Positions 8,251 through 16,242 of a stretch of DNA of 64,000 bases are shown here, one piece after another. Each line of letters begins with the position of its first letter. Position 1 is the first letter of the stretch. Made by a program: the position numbers and the translations under genes. The stretch lies in the NCBI GenBank assembly GCA_018242205.1, contig JAFECJ010000007.1:62001-126000 (forward strand), read 5' to 3'. This stretch comes from Pseudomonadota bacterium. Lineage in GTDB: Bacteria; Pseudomonadota; Alphaproteobacteria; Rhizobiales; Xanthobacteraceae. Below the pieces are notes generated by a model that ran no database searches, was not told the DNA's origin, and saw only the letters and a program-made list of their open reading frames with translations.

Positions 8251-9459
8251 TTATTTCTTGAGCTTGAGCTTGCCGTCGGCGGCGTCGGCCGGGAACAGCA
8301 CGACGAACTTGTCGCCGTCGCGCTGGAACACGACCATGTCATTGAACGCCTGATGCACGGCACCGCCCGGCGTCGGCACGAAATTTGACGTTCCAAGCAT
8401 GGTCTGGATGTTCAGCGTGGCCAGCTCCTTCGCCACCTTTTCCTTATCGGTGGTGCCAGCTCGCTCAATGGCGACCAGCAGCATCATCGCCGACGTATAG
8501 TTGGTAACGTCGAGGAATTCCGGCTCGCGGTTGTAGCGCTTCTTGAAGTCGGCTTCCCAGTCGTTGAGAGACGGGAACAGCTTCGCCAGCTTCGGATCGG
8601 CCGCGCGCTTCATGCCCGGCAGATAGGTGGTGGCGCCGATCCAGCCGTCGGCGGCTTCGCCGGTGGCCTGCGCCCACTCCTGAAGCTGGGGATAAGCGGT
8701 GCCGACCAGCACGGGGATGTTCAGCTTCGCGACATGGATCTGCTTGGCGAGCTGGATGGCGTCGGTGGTCTGCACGATGCCGACGAGGACGTCGGGACGG
8801 GTGAGGCGGATCTTCTGCAGAACCGGATTGAGGTCGGCGGCGCCTTCACGCACCAGTTCGGTGGCCACGACGGTGAAGCCGTTCTTGGTGTAGAACTCCT
8901 TGGCCCATGGCAATTGCTCGCGGCCGTAAGCGCCGTCGGAGTAGACGATGGCGACCTTCTTCCCCTTGCCCATCGCGTCGGCGAGCGCCTTGGCGGTGCC
9001 TTCGTGGTACTGATAGGCCCACGGATAGGTGTGGAAGAACAGCGGTTCTCCCTTCATCGCATCTTCGAGCTGCGTCGACGAAGATCCGGGAACGATCCAA
9101 AGCGGCTTGCTCTGACGCCAAGCCGGAACGGACGCCGCGACGATGCCGGACGCGATCGGGCCGATGACGAAATCGACCTTTTCCTGCTGCGTCAGTTCGG
9201 TGAACGCGGTGACCGCGGCCTGGTTGTTGCTCTGCACGTCTCGGAAGAGAACTTCGATCTTCTTGTTGCCGATCTTGCCGCCGTAGACGTCGACGGCCAT
9301 CTCGACTCCGCGCTTTCCTTGAGCGCCGTAGGCCACGAAGCGGCCGCTCAGTTCGAACGGCGCGCCGATGCGAATGGTGTCCTGTGCCGTGGCGTGAGTC
9401 GACGCCAGCGCGCCCGCAACCACCACCGAAATGCCCAGGCGTTTGATGAGTGACGACAT
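8251..9459 (-). CDS. ABC transporter substrate-binding protein, Leu/Ile/Val-binding type
   Basis: A 402-residue periplasmic binding protein with a type I periplasmic fold. The N-terminus has KR, a hydrophobic stretch and an Ala-x-Ala site near residue 24 (THATAQD), so it is probably Sec-exported. Family segments include IRIGAPFELSGRFVAYG and VIGPIASGIVAA. The ATG at 9457-9459 is chosen because GGAGGA lies at good distance upstream; the frame runs on to 9519 without a better site. It is the first gene of the minus operon and determines importer specificity. The ligand cannot be read from sequence; an acid used by the adjoining catabolic genes is likely. Confidence 0.93.
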   Translation of the reverse strand: MSSLIKRLGISVVVAGALASTHATAQDTIRIGAPFELSGRFVAYGAQGKRGVEMAVDVYGGKIGNKKIEVLFRDVQSNNQAAVTAFTELTQQEKVDFVIGPIASGIVAASVPAWRQSKPLWIVPGSSSTQLEDAMKGEPLFFHTYPWAYQYHEGTAKALADAMGKGKKVAIVYSDGAYGREQLPWAKEFYTKNGFTVVATELVREGAADLNPVLQKIRLTRPDVLVGIVQTTDAIQLAKQIHVAKLNIPVLVGTAYPQLQEWAQATGEAADGWIGATTYLPGMKRAADPKLAKLFPSLNDWEADFKKRYNREPEFLDVTNYTSAMMLLVAIERAGTTDKEKVAKELATLNIQTMLGTSNFVPTPGGAVHQAFNDMVVFQRDGDKFVVLFPADAADGKLKLKK

Positions 9460-9523
9460 GTTTATAGTTTCCTCCGGGATTTTCTTGCCGTGCCCGTTTC
9501 TATCGACGGATCGCAGCAAGCGT

Positions 9524-9550
9524 TTGACAAACTGTCGAAGCCAATTCTAT
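9524..9550 (+). promoter_or_regulatory. candidate promoter for the plus-strand catabolic operon
   Basis: TTGACA at 9524-9529 is a perfect -35 match. A poor -10 (TTCTAT at 9545-9550) follows with 15-base spacing, which is short. It lies in the divergent gap between the importer operon and the plus operon and next to a palindrome, so activator dependence is plausible. The -35 also sits in a small inverted repeat, GACA-AAC-TGTC. Confidence 0.3.
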
Positions 9551-9554
9551 GGTG

Positions 9555-9568
9555 CGGAACACGTTCCG
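9555..9568. promoter_or_regulatory. palindromic operator candidate CGGAAC-N2-GTTCCG
   Basis: CGGAAC (9555-9560) and GTTCCG (9563-9568) form a perfect 6+6 inverted repeat with a two-base spacer, in the 242-base gap between two divergent operons. IclR-family regulators bind short GGAA/TTCC-type palindromes, and an IclR gene lies in the plus operon at 14306. The IclR protein is therefore the natural candidate ligand, but LysR (25508) is another. Confidence 0.45.
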
Positions 9569-9701
9569 TCTAGTGGACTTGATGCCACAGGCGCAAAAAC
9601 AATGGTTCAGATTGTCTGAGCGCACCAAAGACTTCTCGTCACGGTGCGATAACCGCCGGTCATGGCTCTCGAAGATGACCGCAATATCGGGTGGAAATAG
9701 A

Positions 9702-10499
9702 ATGAGTCAGTTCGGAGACATCACGTATGCGGCGCAGGGTGGCATCGCGAATATCGTCATCAATCGTCCGCATGTGCGTAACGCCGTCAGGCCGCAGACC
9801 TACGAAGAGCTGACGCGCGCCATCGCGCTCGCGGCGGACGATCCGGAAGTCGGCGTCGTCGTGCTGTCGGGTGCCGGCGACAAGGCGTTCTGCGCCGGCG
9901 GCGATGTCGGCGACCAGAGCAAGCGCTATCCGGAGGTCGGCCGCACCCACATGCGCCGGTTGATCGCGCTGTCCACCGCGATGCGCATGATGGACAAGCC
10001 GATCATCGCCAAGGTGCGCGGCTTCTGCGTCGGCGGCGGCAACGAGATTCACCTGTTCTGCGACCTGTCGGTGGCGTCGAGCGATTCCAAGTTCGGTCAA
10101 ACCGGTCCGCGCGTCGGTAGCATTCCGATCTGGGGCGCCTGTCAGTTGCTCGCCCGCTATGTCGGCGAGCGCAAGGCGCGCGAGATGGTCTACACCTGCC
10201 GGCTCTACACCGCGCAGCAGGCGCTCGACATGGGCCTGATCAACGAGGTCTGCGAGCCGGAGGAGCTGGACGCCCGCGTCGACGCGCTGTGCCAGGACAT
10301 TCTGGACAAGAGCCCGCAGAGCCTGCGCATCGCTAAGCTGGCGCTCAATGCCGGCTCCGATCAGGAGTTCTACGCCTCCTATATGCCGACCGCCGAGTTG
10401 CTGGCGTCGATCTACGGCAATAACGAGAACATGGAAGGCATCCGCGCCTTTCTCGAAAAGCGCAAGCCGAACTTCCGCCAGTATCGCGCCAAGCGGTAA
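9702..10499 (+). CDS. MenB/BadI-like crotonase-family hydrolase
   Basis: A 265-residue crotonase-fold protein. Its GGGNEIHLFCDLSVAS and KFGQTGPRVGS segments follow MenB (naphthoyl-CoA synthase) and BadI (2-ketocyclohexanecarboxyl-CoA hydrolase) rather than ordinary enoyl-CoA hydratases. The later KAREMVYTCRLYTAQQA and FLEKRKPNFRQY segments also match BadI-type proteins. BadI opens an alicyclic ring by adding water to a beta-keto acyl-CoA, so ring opening or C-C hydrolysis is a fair inference. The start at ATG 9702 (MSQFGDITY) gives family length; the frame is open from 9549. It is the first gene of the plus operon. Confidence 0.87.
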   Translation: MSQFGDITYAAQGGIANIVINRPHVRNAVRPQTYEELTRAIALAADDPEVGVVVLSGAGDKAFCAGGDVGDQSKRYPEVGRTHMRRLIALSTAMRMMDKPIIAKVRGFCVGGGNEIHLFCDLSVASSDSKFGQTGPRVGSIPIWGACQLLARYVGERKAREMVYTCRLYTAQQALDMGLINEVCEPEELDARVDALCQDILDKSPQSLRIAKLALNAGSDQEFYASYMPTAELLASIYGNNENMEGIRAFLEKRKPNFRQYRAKR

Positions 10500-10540
10500 C
10501 GCATCGCGCTTGCGGCGCATTTTCTCAGTCAGAGGTTGTT

Positions 10541-11329
10541 GTGGATTACGGAATCAAGGGACAAACCGTTCTGATCATCGGCGGGGCGCGCGGCATCGGG
10601 TATGCCGCGGCCGAGCTGATGGCGGCGGATGGTTGCAATGTGGCGCTCGCCGATATCAATGGCGACGCTGCCAGTGCGTCGGCGCAGAAGCTCGCCAAGA
10701 GCAGCGGCGCCAGGACCACCGGCCTCAAGGCCGACGTCACCGATCTTGAGCAGGTCAAGGCAATGATGGCCGCGGTCGAGAATGACCTCGGCCCGCTGTC
10801 CGTTGTGGTGAATTGCGCCGCCGTGCTCGACGACAGGCTGTTCGCAGACTCCAGTCCCGCCGACTGGAAGCGCATGGTCGATGTCTGCCTGTATGGGCCG
10901 ATGAACGTCATTCATGCGGCTTTGCCGGGGATGAGCAGGCGCAAGTATGGCCGCATCATTTGCCTCGCCTCGGACTCGGCGCGAATCGGCCAGGCGCGGC
11001 TGTCCTACTACGCCGCGGCCAAGGCCGGCGTCATCGCATTGGTGAAGTCGGTGGCGCAGGAAGTCGGCAAGGACGGTATTACGCTCAATGTCGTCTCGCC
11101 GGGCGCGACCAACACCGAGCTGCGCCAGGAGCGTGAGGAGGGCATGCGTGCCCAGATGGGCGACGAGAAGTACGCCAAGCGCGTGCAGACCGTCCTCAAG
11201 ATGTATCCCACCCGCCGCATCGGCGAGCCGACCGATATCGGCGCCGCCATTGCTTTCCTCGCCAGCCGTAACGCGTCCTGGATCACCGGTCAGGTTCTCA
11301 GCGTCAACGGCGGCTTCGTAATGCCCTGA
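10541..11329 (+). CDS. SDR family NAD(P)-dependent oxidoreductase
   Basis: A 262-residue classical short-chain dehydrogenase. The dinucleotide motif GGARGIG spans residues 14-20, NCAA near 91-94 replaces NNAG, Ser144 in LASDS and Tyr157-x3-Lys161 complete the catalytic set, and the C-terminus VNGGFVMP is typical. The GTG at 10541 is chosen because AGAGG lies eight bases upstream. The gene follows the MenB-like gene by 41 bases and precedes an acyl-CoA dehydrogenase by 14. A 3-hydroxyacyl-CoA dehydrogenase role (as BbsC/BbsD in benzylsuccinate beta-oxidation) is the likeliest reading from context; the substrate is unknown. Confidence 0.9.
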   Translation: MDYGIKGQTVLIIGGARGIGYAAAELMAADGCNVALADINGDAASASAQKLAKSSGARTTGLKADVTDLEQVKAMMAAVENDLGPLSVVVNCAAVLDDRLFADSSPADWKRMVDVCLYGPMNVIHAALPGMSRRKYGRIICLASDSARIGQARLSYYAAAKAGVIALVKSVAQEVGKDGITLNVVSPGATNTELRQEREEGMRAQMGDEKYAKRVQTVLKMYPTRRIGEPTDIGAAIAFLASRNASWITGQVLSVNGGFVMP

Positions 11330-11343
11330 TTGGACACTAAGAC

Positions 11344-12498
11344 ATGCAATTTAAACTTTCCGACGAACAGACCATGGTCCGCGATTCCGCCATCCGCATG
11401 GTGGAACGCGACATCCAGCCGGTGCTCGATCGTAACGATGCCGATACGCCGCTATCGAAGGAAGAGATGTTGCGCATCTACGGCGTGCTGGCGAGCCAGG
11501 GGCTGACAGCGCCGCGCTTGCCGGAAGCGGCCGGCGGCTCCGGCATGAGCATGTTGAACTACGGCCTGATGTTCGAACAACTGCCTGCCATGGTGGCGAT
11601 CTCGCTTCTGGCGCATGAGTGTACCATTGCGCGCATCTATGCCGAAAGCACGCCGGACCAGCGGGAGCGCATTCTCACGCCGCTGTTCGAGGGCAAAAAG
11701 ATATGCTGCACCGGCACCACCGAGCCGGATATTGGATCCGATCCGCGCGGTGTCAAAACCCGTGTGCGCGAAGACGGCGACATGCTGGTGATCAACGGCA
11801 GCAAAGCCTGGATCACCAACGCCTCCATCTGCGACACAATTAACGTCACCTGCGGCGAAACCCAGGCCGACGGTTCGATCCGCATGCGCCGTGTCGTCTG
11901 CGAACGCGGCACGTCGGACTTCAAGACCCAGGAAACAGCGACACTCGGGCTGCGCCAGGGCCATCTTGCCGAAGTTTTCTTCGACAACACCAAAACGCCG
12001 AAGAACAACGCTCTCGGCTCCGCGGGAGACGCCGCCAAGGTGCTGACCCTGACCTGGAACGGCAACCGTCCGCTGGTCGGTCTTGCCGCGACGCAGCTCG
12101 CGCAGAAAGCTTTCGATGCGGCGGTCTCCTACGCCGGCATGCGCAAGCAGTTCGGCAAGGCGATCGGCGGCTTCCAGCTGATCCAAAAGAACCTCGCCGA
12201 CATCCAGACCGCCATCACCACCAGCCGTCTGCTCTGCTATTACGCGCTCGACGCCATCGATCGGGGTGAACGCGCCAATGGAACTTCGGCGATGGCCAAG
12301 CGCTACGCGACCACCGCCTGCCATGACGCCATTTCGCTGGCGATCCAGGTGCACGGCGCCATGGGCATCAGCCGCGAAGCCAAGCTCGAAGCGATGTATC
12401 GCGACGTGCGCATGCTGCCGATCCCGGACGCCACCAACGAGATCCTCGCGCTCATTCAGGGACGCGAACTCACCGGGCTCGACGCATTTCGGAGCTGA
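11344..12498 (+). CDS. acyl-CoA dehydrogenase, Asp in catalytic-base position
   Basis: A 384-residue FAD-dependent acyl-CoA dehydrogenase. Domains run in the usual order: an N-terminal helical domain, a beta-barrel with the CTGTTEPDIGSD segment near 120-135, and a C-terminal helical domain with RKQFGKAIGGFQ near 260. Where most family members carry the catalytic Glu (YEGTSEI), this protein has IPDATNEI, so Asp at about residue 362. The IVD-type alternative Glu is not evident (TWNGNRPLVGL). A shorter base might suit a bulky or cyclic acyl group, but that is inference. It is cotranscribed with the SDR and precedes the fused CaiB gene by five bases. Confidence 0.9.
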   Translation: MQFKLSDEQTMVRDSAIRMVERDIQPVLDRNDADTPLSKEEMLRIYGVLASQGLTAPRLPEAAGGSGMSMLNYGLMFEQLPAMVAISLLAHECTIARIYAESTPDQRERILTPLFEGKKICCTGTTEPDIGSDPRGVKTRVREDGDMLVINGSKAWITNASICDTINVTCGETQADGSIRMRRVVCERGTSDFKTQETATLGLRQGHLAEVFFDNTKTPKNNALGSAGDAAKVLTLTWNGNRPLVGLAATQLAQKAFDAAVSYAGMRKQFGKAIGGFQLIQKNLADIQTAITTSRLLCYYALDAIDRGERANGTSAMAKRYATTACHDAISLAIQVHGAMGISREAKLEAMYRDVRMLPIPDATNEILALIQGRELTGLDAFRS

Positions 12499-12503
12499 TC
12501 GCA

Positions 12504-14309
12504 ATGGACGCCGAAGCGGCGCTCAGCGGCATCAAGATCGTGCAGGGTGACGGCCGTTACGCGGTCGCGGTCTGCGCCGGGCTGCTGACGCGGCTCGGCG
12601 GCACCGTCGTGCGCGATGCGACCAGTGCCGGAGCGCATGCCTATGTCGGTGCGCGTGATGTGAGGCTGCCGCCCGCGGTGGGCGTGCGCTGCTTCATCTC
12701 GGCGACCGGCGCGCTGCGGCATCCCTCGATCGCTGCCGACGATCCGGAAATCGTGATGCAGGCGCTCGGCGGTTTGATGGGGACCAGCGGTCTGGCTGAC
12801 GGCCCGCCGCAGCCGGTGATGGCGCCGGTGCTTGAAGTGTTTGCCGGCGTCGATGCGGCGGCGGCCATTTTGGCGGCGCTGCGCGTCGTCGAGGCCGGCG
12901 GCCCGGTGCAGGATATTGACGCCTCGCTGTGGGACACCAATGCCAGCCTGCTCGGGACCTTCATCGCGCAGGCAATGGCAGGCAAGAGCTCCGGCTATCG
13001 CGAAGGCGCGCGCCATTCGATCTGCGCGCCGTGGAACGCTTATGCCGCAAGCGACGGCTTCATCATGATCTGCACCAGTTCGGACGCGCAGTGGAAGAAG
13101 CTGCTCGGCCTCATGGGGCAGGCTGACAAGACGGCGGATGCGTCCTTCATCGACATGAATGCGCGCCGCGCCAATATCGCCGCGGTCGATGCGCTGGTCG
13201 AGGCGTGGACGCGCACGCATAGCGTGACCGAACTTTCGGCGCTGCTGAAGAAGAACGGCATTCCGGCAGGCGCTATTGCGGCCGGTGCGGGTGAGGGCGG
13301 CAGTACGCTTCCCTTCGGGCTTATGGCGACGGCGCATGCCTGCAAGGCGTCACCTAAGCCGAAAGCCGCAGGGGCGTTGCCCCTCAAGGGCATCCGGGTC
13401 GTGGAGATCGGCCCGTTCACTGCCGGCCCGATCACCGGCCGCTCGCTGTCCGACCTCGGCGCCGACGTCGTCAAGGTCGAGCCGCCGGGCGGCGAGGTGT
13501 CGCGCGCCTGGTCGCCGCGTGCGGGCCATATCAGCGGCTACTTTGCTCACTACAACACCGGCAAGCGCTCGGTGGTGCTCGATCTGTCCGAGGAAGGCGA
13601 TCGGGCGGTTCTCGACACGCTGCTGGGTCACGCCCATGTGCTTGTGCAGAACCTCAAGGCCGGTGCGCTTGACAAGCTCGGTTTCGGAGTCGACGCGCTC
13701 GCGCGTCGCCATCCGCATCTCATCTACTGCTCGATCTCCGGATATGGCCATCACGGTGCGCAGGATGCGGCGCTCGACACCGTGATCCAGGCCGAGAGCG
13801 GCATTATGACACGGGTTGGGAGCGGCGCGACGCCGTGCAAGGTCGGCTTCTCCATTGCCGATCTTCTGTCCGGCCATGTGGCGGTGCTCGGCATCCTCGC
13901 CGCGCTTCGGCTGCGCGATCGCACCGGCTTTGCGTACCACGTCGATGTGTCGATGCTCGCGGCGCTTAAATGGCTGATGGAGCAGGGCGCGAAATATCCT
14001 GCCGCCAGTTTCGCAGGCGATGTGACGCGCGATGAAAAGGGCCGCTGGTTGCTGCGCCGCGCCGGCGCGGACAACATCGTCATTCGTGAACTCGGCGAGG
14101 TGTTCGCCGATGAAACGCTGGCCGCGCGCGGCATGTTGCGCCGTATGCCGACATCCGGCGGCGCCTCCGCGAATGTTCTGGGGGTGCCATACGCCCTGAC
14201 ACTGACACCGCCGGTACCCGGTGCGATGATCGGCGAAGCTGGCGCAGATCGCGACGGCGTTCTGCGGGAGTGGACGAGCCGCTCCGCCGCGCATGGAGAA
14301 GTCGCATGA
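12504..14309 (+). CDS. tandem double-domain CaiB/BaiF CoA-transferase, degenerate first half
   Basis: A 601-residue protein made of two CaiB/BaiF units. Residues 1-285 are a shortened copy: the first Rossmann strand (LSGIKIVQGD) is followed quickly by YVGARDVRL, so the segment that normally precedes the catalytic residue is missing, and the catalytic position reads Glu82 (PEIVMQA). Residues 293-601 are a fuller copy with LKGIRVVEIGPFTAGP, GADVVKVEPPGG and catalytic-type Asp425 (ALDTVIQA). CaiB-family enzymes are intertwined dimers, so a tandem protein could be a pseudo-dimer with one active site, as known for the tandem DddD enzyme. It overlaps the iclR-type gene by four bases. Confidence 0.88.
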   Translation: MDAEAALSGIKIVQGDGRYAVAVCAGLLTRLGGTVVRDATSAGAHAYVGARDVRLPPAVGVRCFISATGALRHPSIAADDPEIVMQALGGLMGTSGLADGPPQPVMAPVLEVFAGVDAAAAILAALRVVEAGGPVQDIDASLWDTNASLLGTFIAQAMAGKSSGYREGARHSICAPWNAYAASDGFIMICTSSDAQWKKLLGLMGQADKTADASFIDMNARRANIAAVDALVEAWTRTHSVTELSALLKKNGIPAGAIAAGAGEGGSTLPFGLMATAHACKASPKPKAAGALPLKGIRVVEIGPFTAGPITGRSLSDLGADVVKVEPPGGEVSRAWSPRAGHISGYFAHYNTGKRSVVLDLSEEGDRAVLDTLLGHAHVLVQNLKAGALDKLGFGVDALARRHPHLIYCSISGYGHHGAQDAALDTVIQAESGIMTRVGSGATPCKVGFSIADLLSGHVAVLGILAALRLRDRTGFAYHVDVSMLAALKWLMEQGAKYPAASFAGDVTRDEKGRWLLRRAGADNIVIRELGEVFADETLAARGMLRRMPTSGGASANVLGVPYALTLTPPVPGAMIGEAGADRDGVLREWTSRSAAHGEVA

Positions 14310-15046
14310 TTCGGGTGCTGCAAAGGTCGCTGGCCGTGCTGGAGTGCTTCAGCGACGAAAAGCCGCGCATGTCGTTGCAGGAAATCTCGCAGGCGATCTC
14401 GCTGCCGAAGACGACCACGTTCCGCATTCTCGCAACTTTGGTGGGCGCCGGTTATCTGATCCAGCTTGAAAATCAGTCTTATGGACTATCACACAAGCTT
14501 ATGACGCTGGCGAGCATTGCACAGAAGTCTCTGGGCATTCGCGACATCGCGCACCCGCATTTGGAAATGCTGGCTTCCAAGACCGGCGAGACTGCCGAGA
14601 TCAGCATGCTCGACGGCGATTATCGCGTTTGTCTCGACGCGGTGGAGAGCAAGTCGTCGCTCAAGTCGATCGTCACGCCGGGCGCGCGCCTGCCGCTGCT
14701 GCACGGCGCGACCGGCAAGGTGTTCCTGTCGCGGATGAAGGACTCCGAGATCGAGCGGGTTATCAAGTCGCAAGGCAAGCCGACCGAGGTCGACAAGGCG
14801 CGTCTCAAGAAGGCGCTCGTGAAGATCAAGAAGCAGGGCTACGCCGTCACCCAGAACGAGCGCGTACGCGGCGCGACCGCAATCGCCGCGCCCGTGTTCA
14901 GCCATGACGGCAACGCCTACTGCATCACCGTCACCGGACCGAGCGGCCGTTTCGAAGACCGCGAGGAAAAACTGCGTACGATGGTGACGGAAGCCGCAGC
15001 GCAGCTTTCCAGCCTCCTCGGCATGCGCCTGGGGGGCACTGGATGA
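14306..15046 (+). CDS. IclR family transcriptional regulator
   Basis: A 246-residue regulator. Residues 1-65 hold the winged helix-turn-helix (RSLAVLECF, MSLQEISQAISLPKTTTFRIL), and residues 75-245 the IclR ligand domain with TGETAEISMLDG and PLLHGATGKVFLS. The ATG at 14306 is chosen because it overlaps the previous stop by four bases and gives the usual IclR N-terminus (IRVLQRSLAVLE); a longer frame from 14270 lies inside the previous gene. It is embedded in the plus operon and so would be autoregulated. The palindrome at 9555-9568 is its candidate operator. Confidence 0.92.
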   Translation: MIRVLQRSLAVLECFSDEKPRMSLQEISQAISLPKTTTFRILATLVGAGYLIQLENQSYGLSHKLMTLASIAQKSLGIRDIAHPHLEMLASKTGETAEISMLDGDYRVCLDAVESKSSLKSIVTPGARLPLLHGATGKVFLSRMKDSEIERVIKSQGKPTEVDKARLKKALVKIKKQGYAVTQNERVRGATAIAAPVFSHDGNAYCITVTGPSGRFEDREEKLRTMVTEAAAQLSSLLGMRLGGTG

Positions 15047-16242
15047 TCAATGCAGTCAAAGCGCTTGCGAATATCCGCGTACTCGATCTTACCCAGTCTC
15101 TTGGCTATGCCAGCAAGTTGTTCGCGGATCTCGGCGCCGATGTCACCCTGGTCGAACCGCCGGCGGGCATCGCCGCGCGGCGGCAGGGTCCTTTCCTCGG
15201 CGAGAGGCGCGACGAAAATGCCAGCCTGCATTTTCAATACCTCAGCGCCGGCAAGCGCAGTGTCGTCATCGACCTGACGAACGGGCGCGATCGCGCGTTG
15301 CTGCGCGAGATGCTCCGCAACACCGACATCGTCATCGACGACCGTTTGCAAGCTCATCGCATCGCCGAAGGCCTTGGCTACAACCAGGTCAGCGAACTCA
15401 ATCCCAATCTCGTCTGGTGCAGCGTCACGCCGTTCGGCCAGAGCGGACCGCGCGCGGCGGATGCCGGCGATGACATGGTTGCGATGGCCTCCGGCGGCAT
15501 GGCTTGGCTCACCGGCTACGCGGATCGCGGGCCGCTTGTGGTGGAGGGAGATCTCGCCATCTACAGCGCCGCGCAATATGCCGCGGTCATGAGCATGATC
15601 GCCTATCTCGGCCGCGAGGCGACGGGCGGCGGCCAGTTCATCGACATCTCGATGCAAGAGGTTGTCGCGCTCGGCACCGAGACGGCGCCGCAGTTCCTGA
15701 CCCTCAAAGGCATCGAACGGCGCCGCATCGGCGAGGATGAGCGCCAGGCCGGCATCGGAATCTATCCGTGCAGGGACGGCTACGTTCTTCTTTATGCCGC
15801 CGACTCCGGGCTCGGAACGGGCTGGTCGGATGTCGTCGCGTGGCTGCGCGAGAGCGGCGTCCCGGACGCCGACAGCCTGAGCGCGCCGGAATGGTTCGAC
15901 AACGCTTTCAAGGCAAAACCGGAAAACAAGAGGAAGTTTCGCGCCATCTTCGCTGCCTTTGCAGCGACGCGCGGCAAGCAGGACTTGTTCGAGCAGGGCC
16001 AGGCCCGCCACATCGCCATCGCGCCGATCAACGACAGCCGCGAGGCCTTCAATGACGCCCATCTCAACGCCTGCGGCTTCTTCACCCGTATCGGCGAGAT
16101 CGACGGCACTGAGCTGAAAGGCCCGGGCGCGCCTTATCACCTGTCCGAAACGCCGTGGGCCGCGGGATCGCGGGCGCCGCGCCTCGGCGAGCAGACGGAG
16201 GCGATTCGCAAATCGCTTGTCTCCGGTGAGGCAGTTGCATGA
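15043..16242 (+). CDS. CaiB/BaiF CoA-transferase, catalytically equipped partner (BbsE/BbsF-like pair)
   Basis: A 399-residue class III CoA-transferase. N-terminal LANIRVLDLTQSLGYASKLFADLGADVTLVEPP is family-typical, and Asp144 in GDDMVAMASGGM occupies the catalytic position. It overlaps the iclR-type gene by four bases and the next CaiB gene by four bases. Two adjacent, coupled CaiB genes followed by acyl-CoA dehydrogenase and hydratase genes mirror bbsEFGH, where BbsE and BbsF form one heteromeric succinyl-CoA:benzylsuccinate CoA-transferase. A heteromer with the 16239 product is therefore inferred. Confidence 0.9.
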   Translation: MINAVKALANIRVLDLTQSLGYASKLFADLGADVTLVEPPAGIAARRQGPFLGERRDENASLHFQYLSAGKRSVVIDLTNGRDRALLREMLRNTDIVIDDRLQAHRIAEGLGYNQVSELNPNLVWCSVTPFGQSGPRAADAGDDMVAMASGGMAWLTGYADRGPLVVEGDLAIYSAAQYAAVMSMIAYLGREATGGGQFIDISMQEVVALGTETAPQFLTLKGIERRRIGEDERQAGIGIYPCRDGYVLLYAADSGLGTGWSDVVAWLRESGVPDADSLSAPEWFDNAFKAKPENKRKFRAIFAAFAATRGKQDLFEQGQARHIAIAPINDSREAFNDAHLNACGFFTRIGEIDGTELKGPGAPYHLSETPWAAGSRAPRLGEQTEAIRKSLVSGEAVA

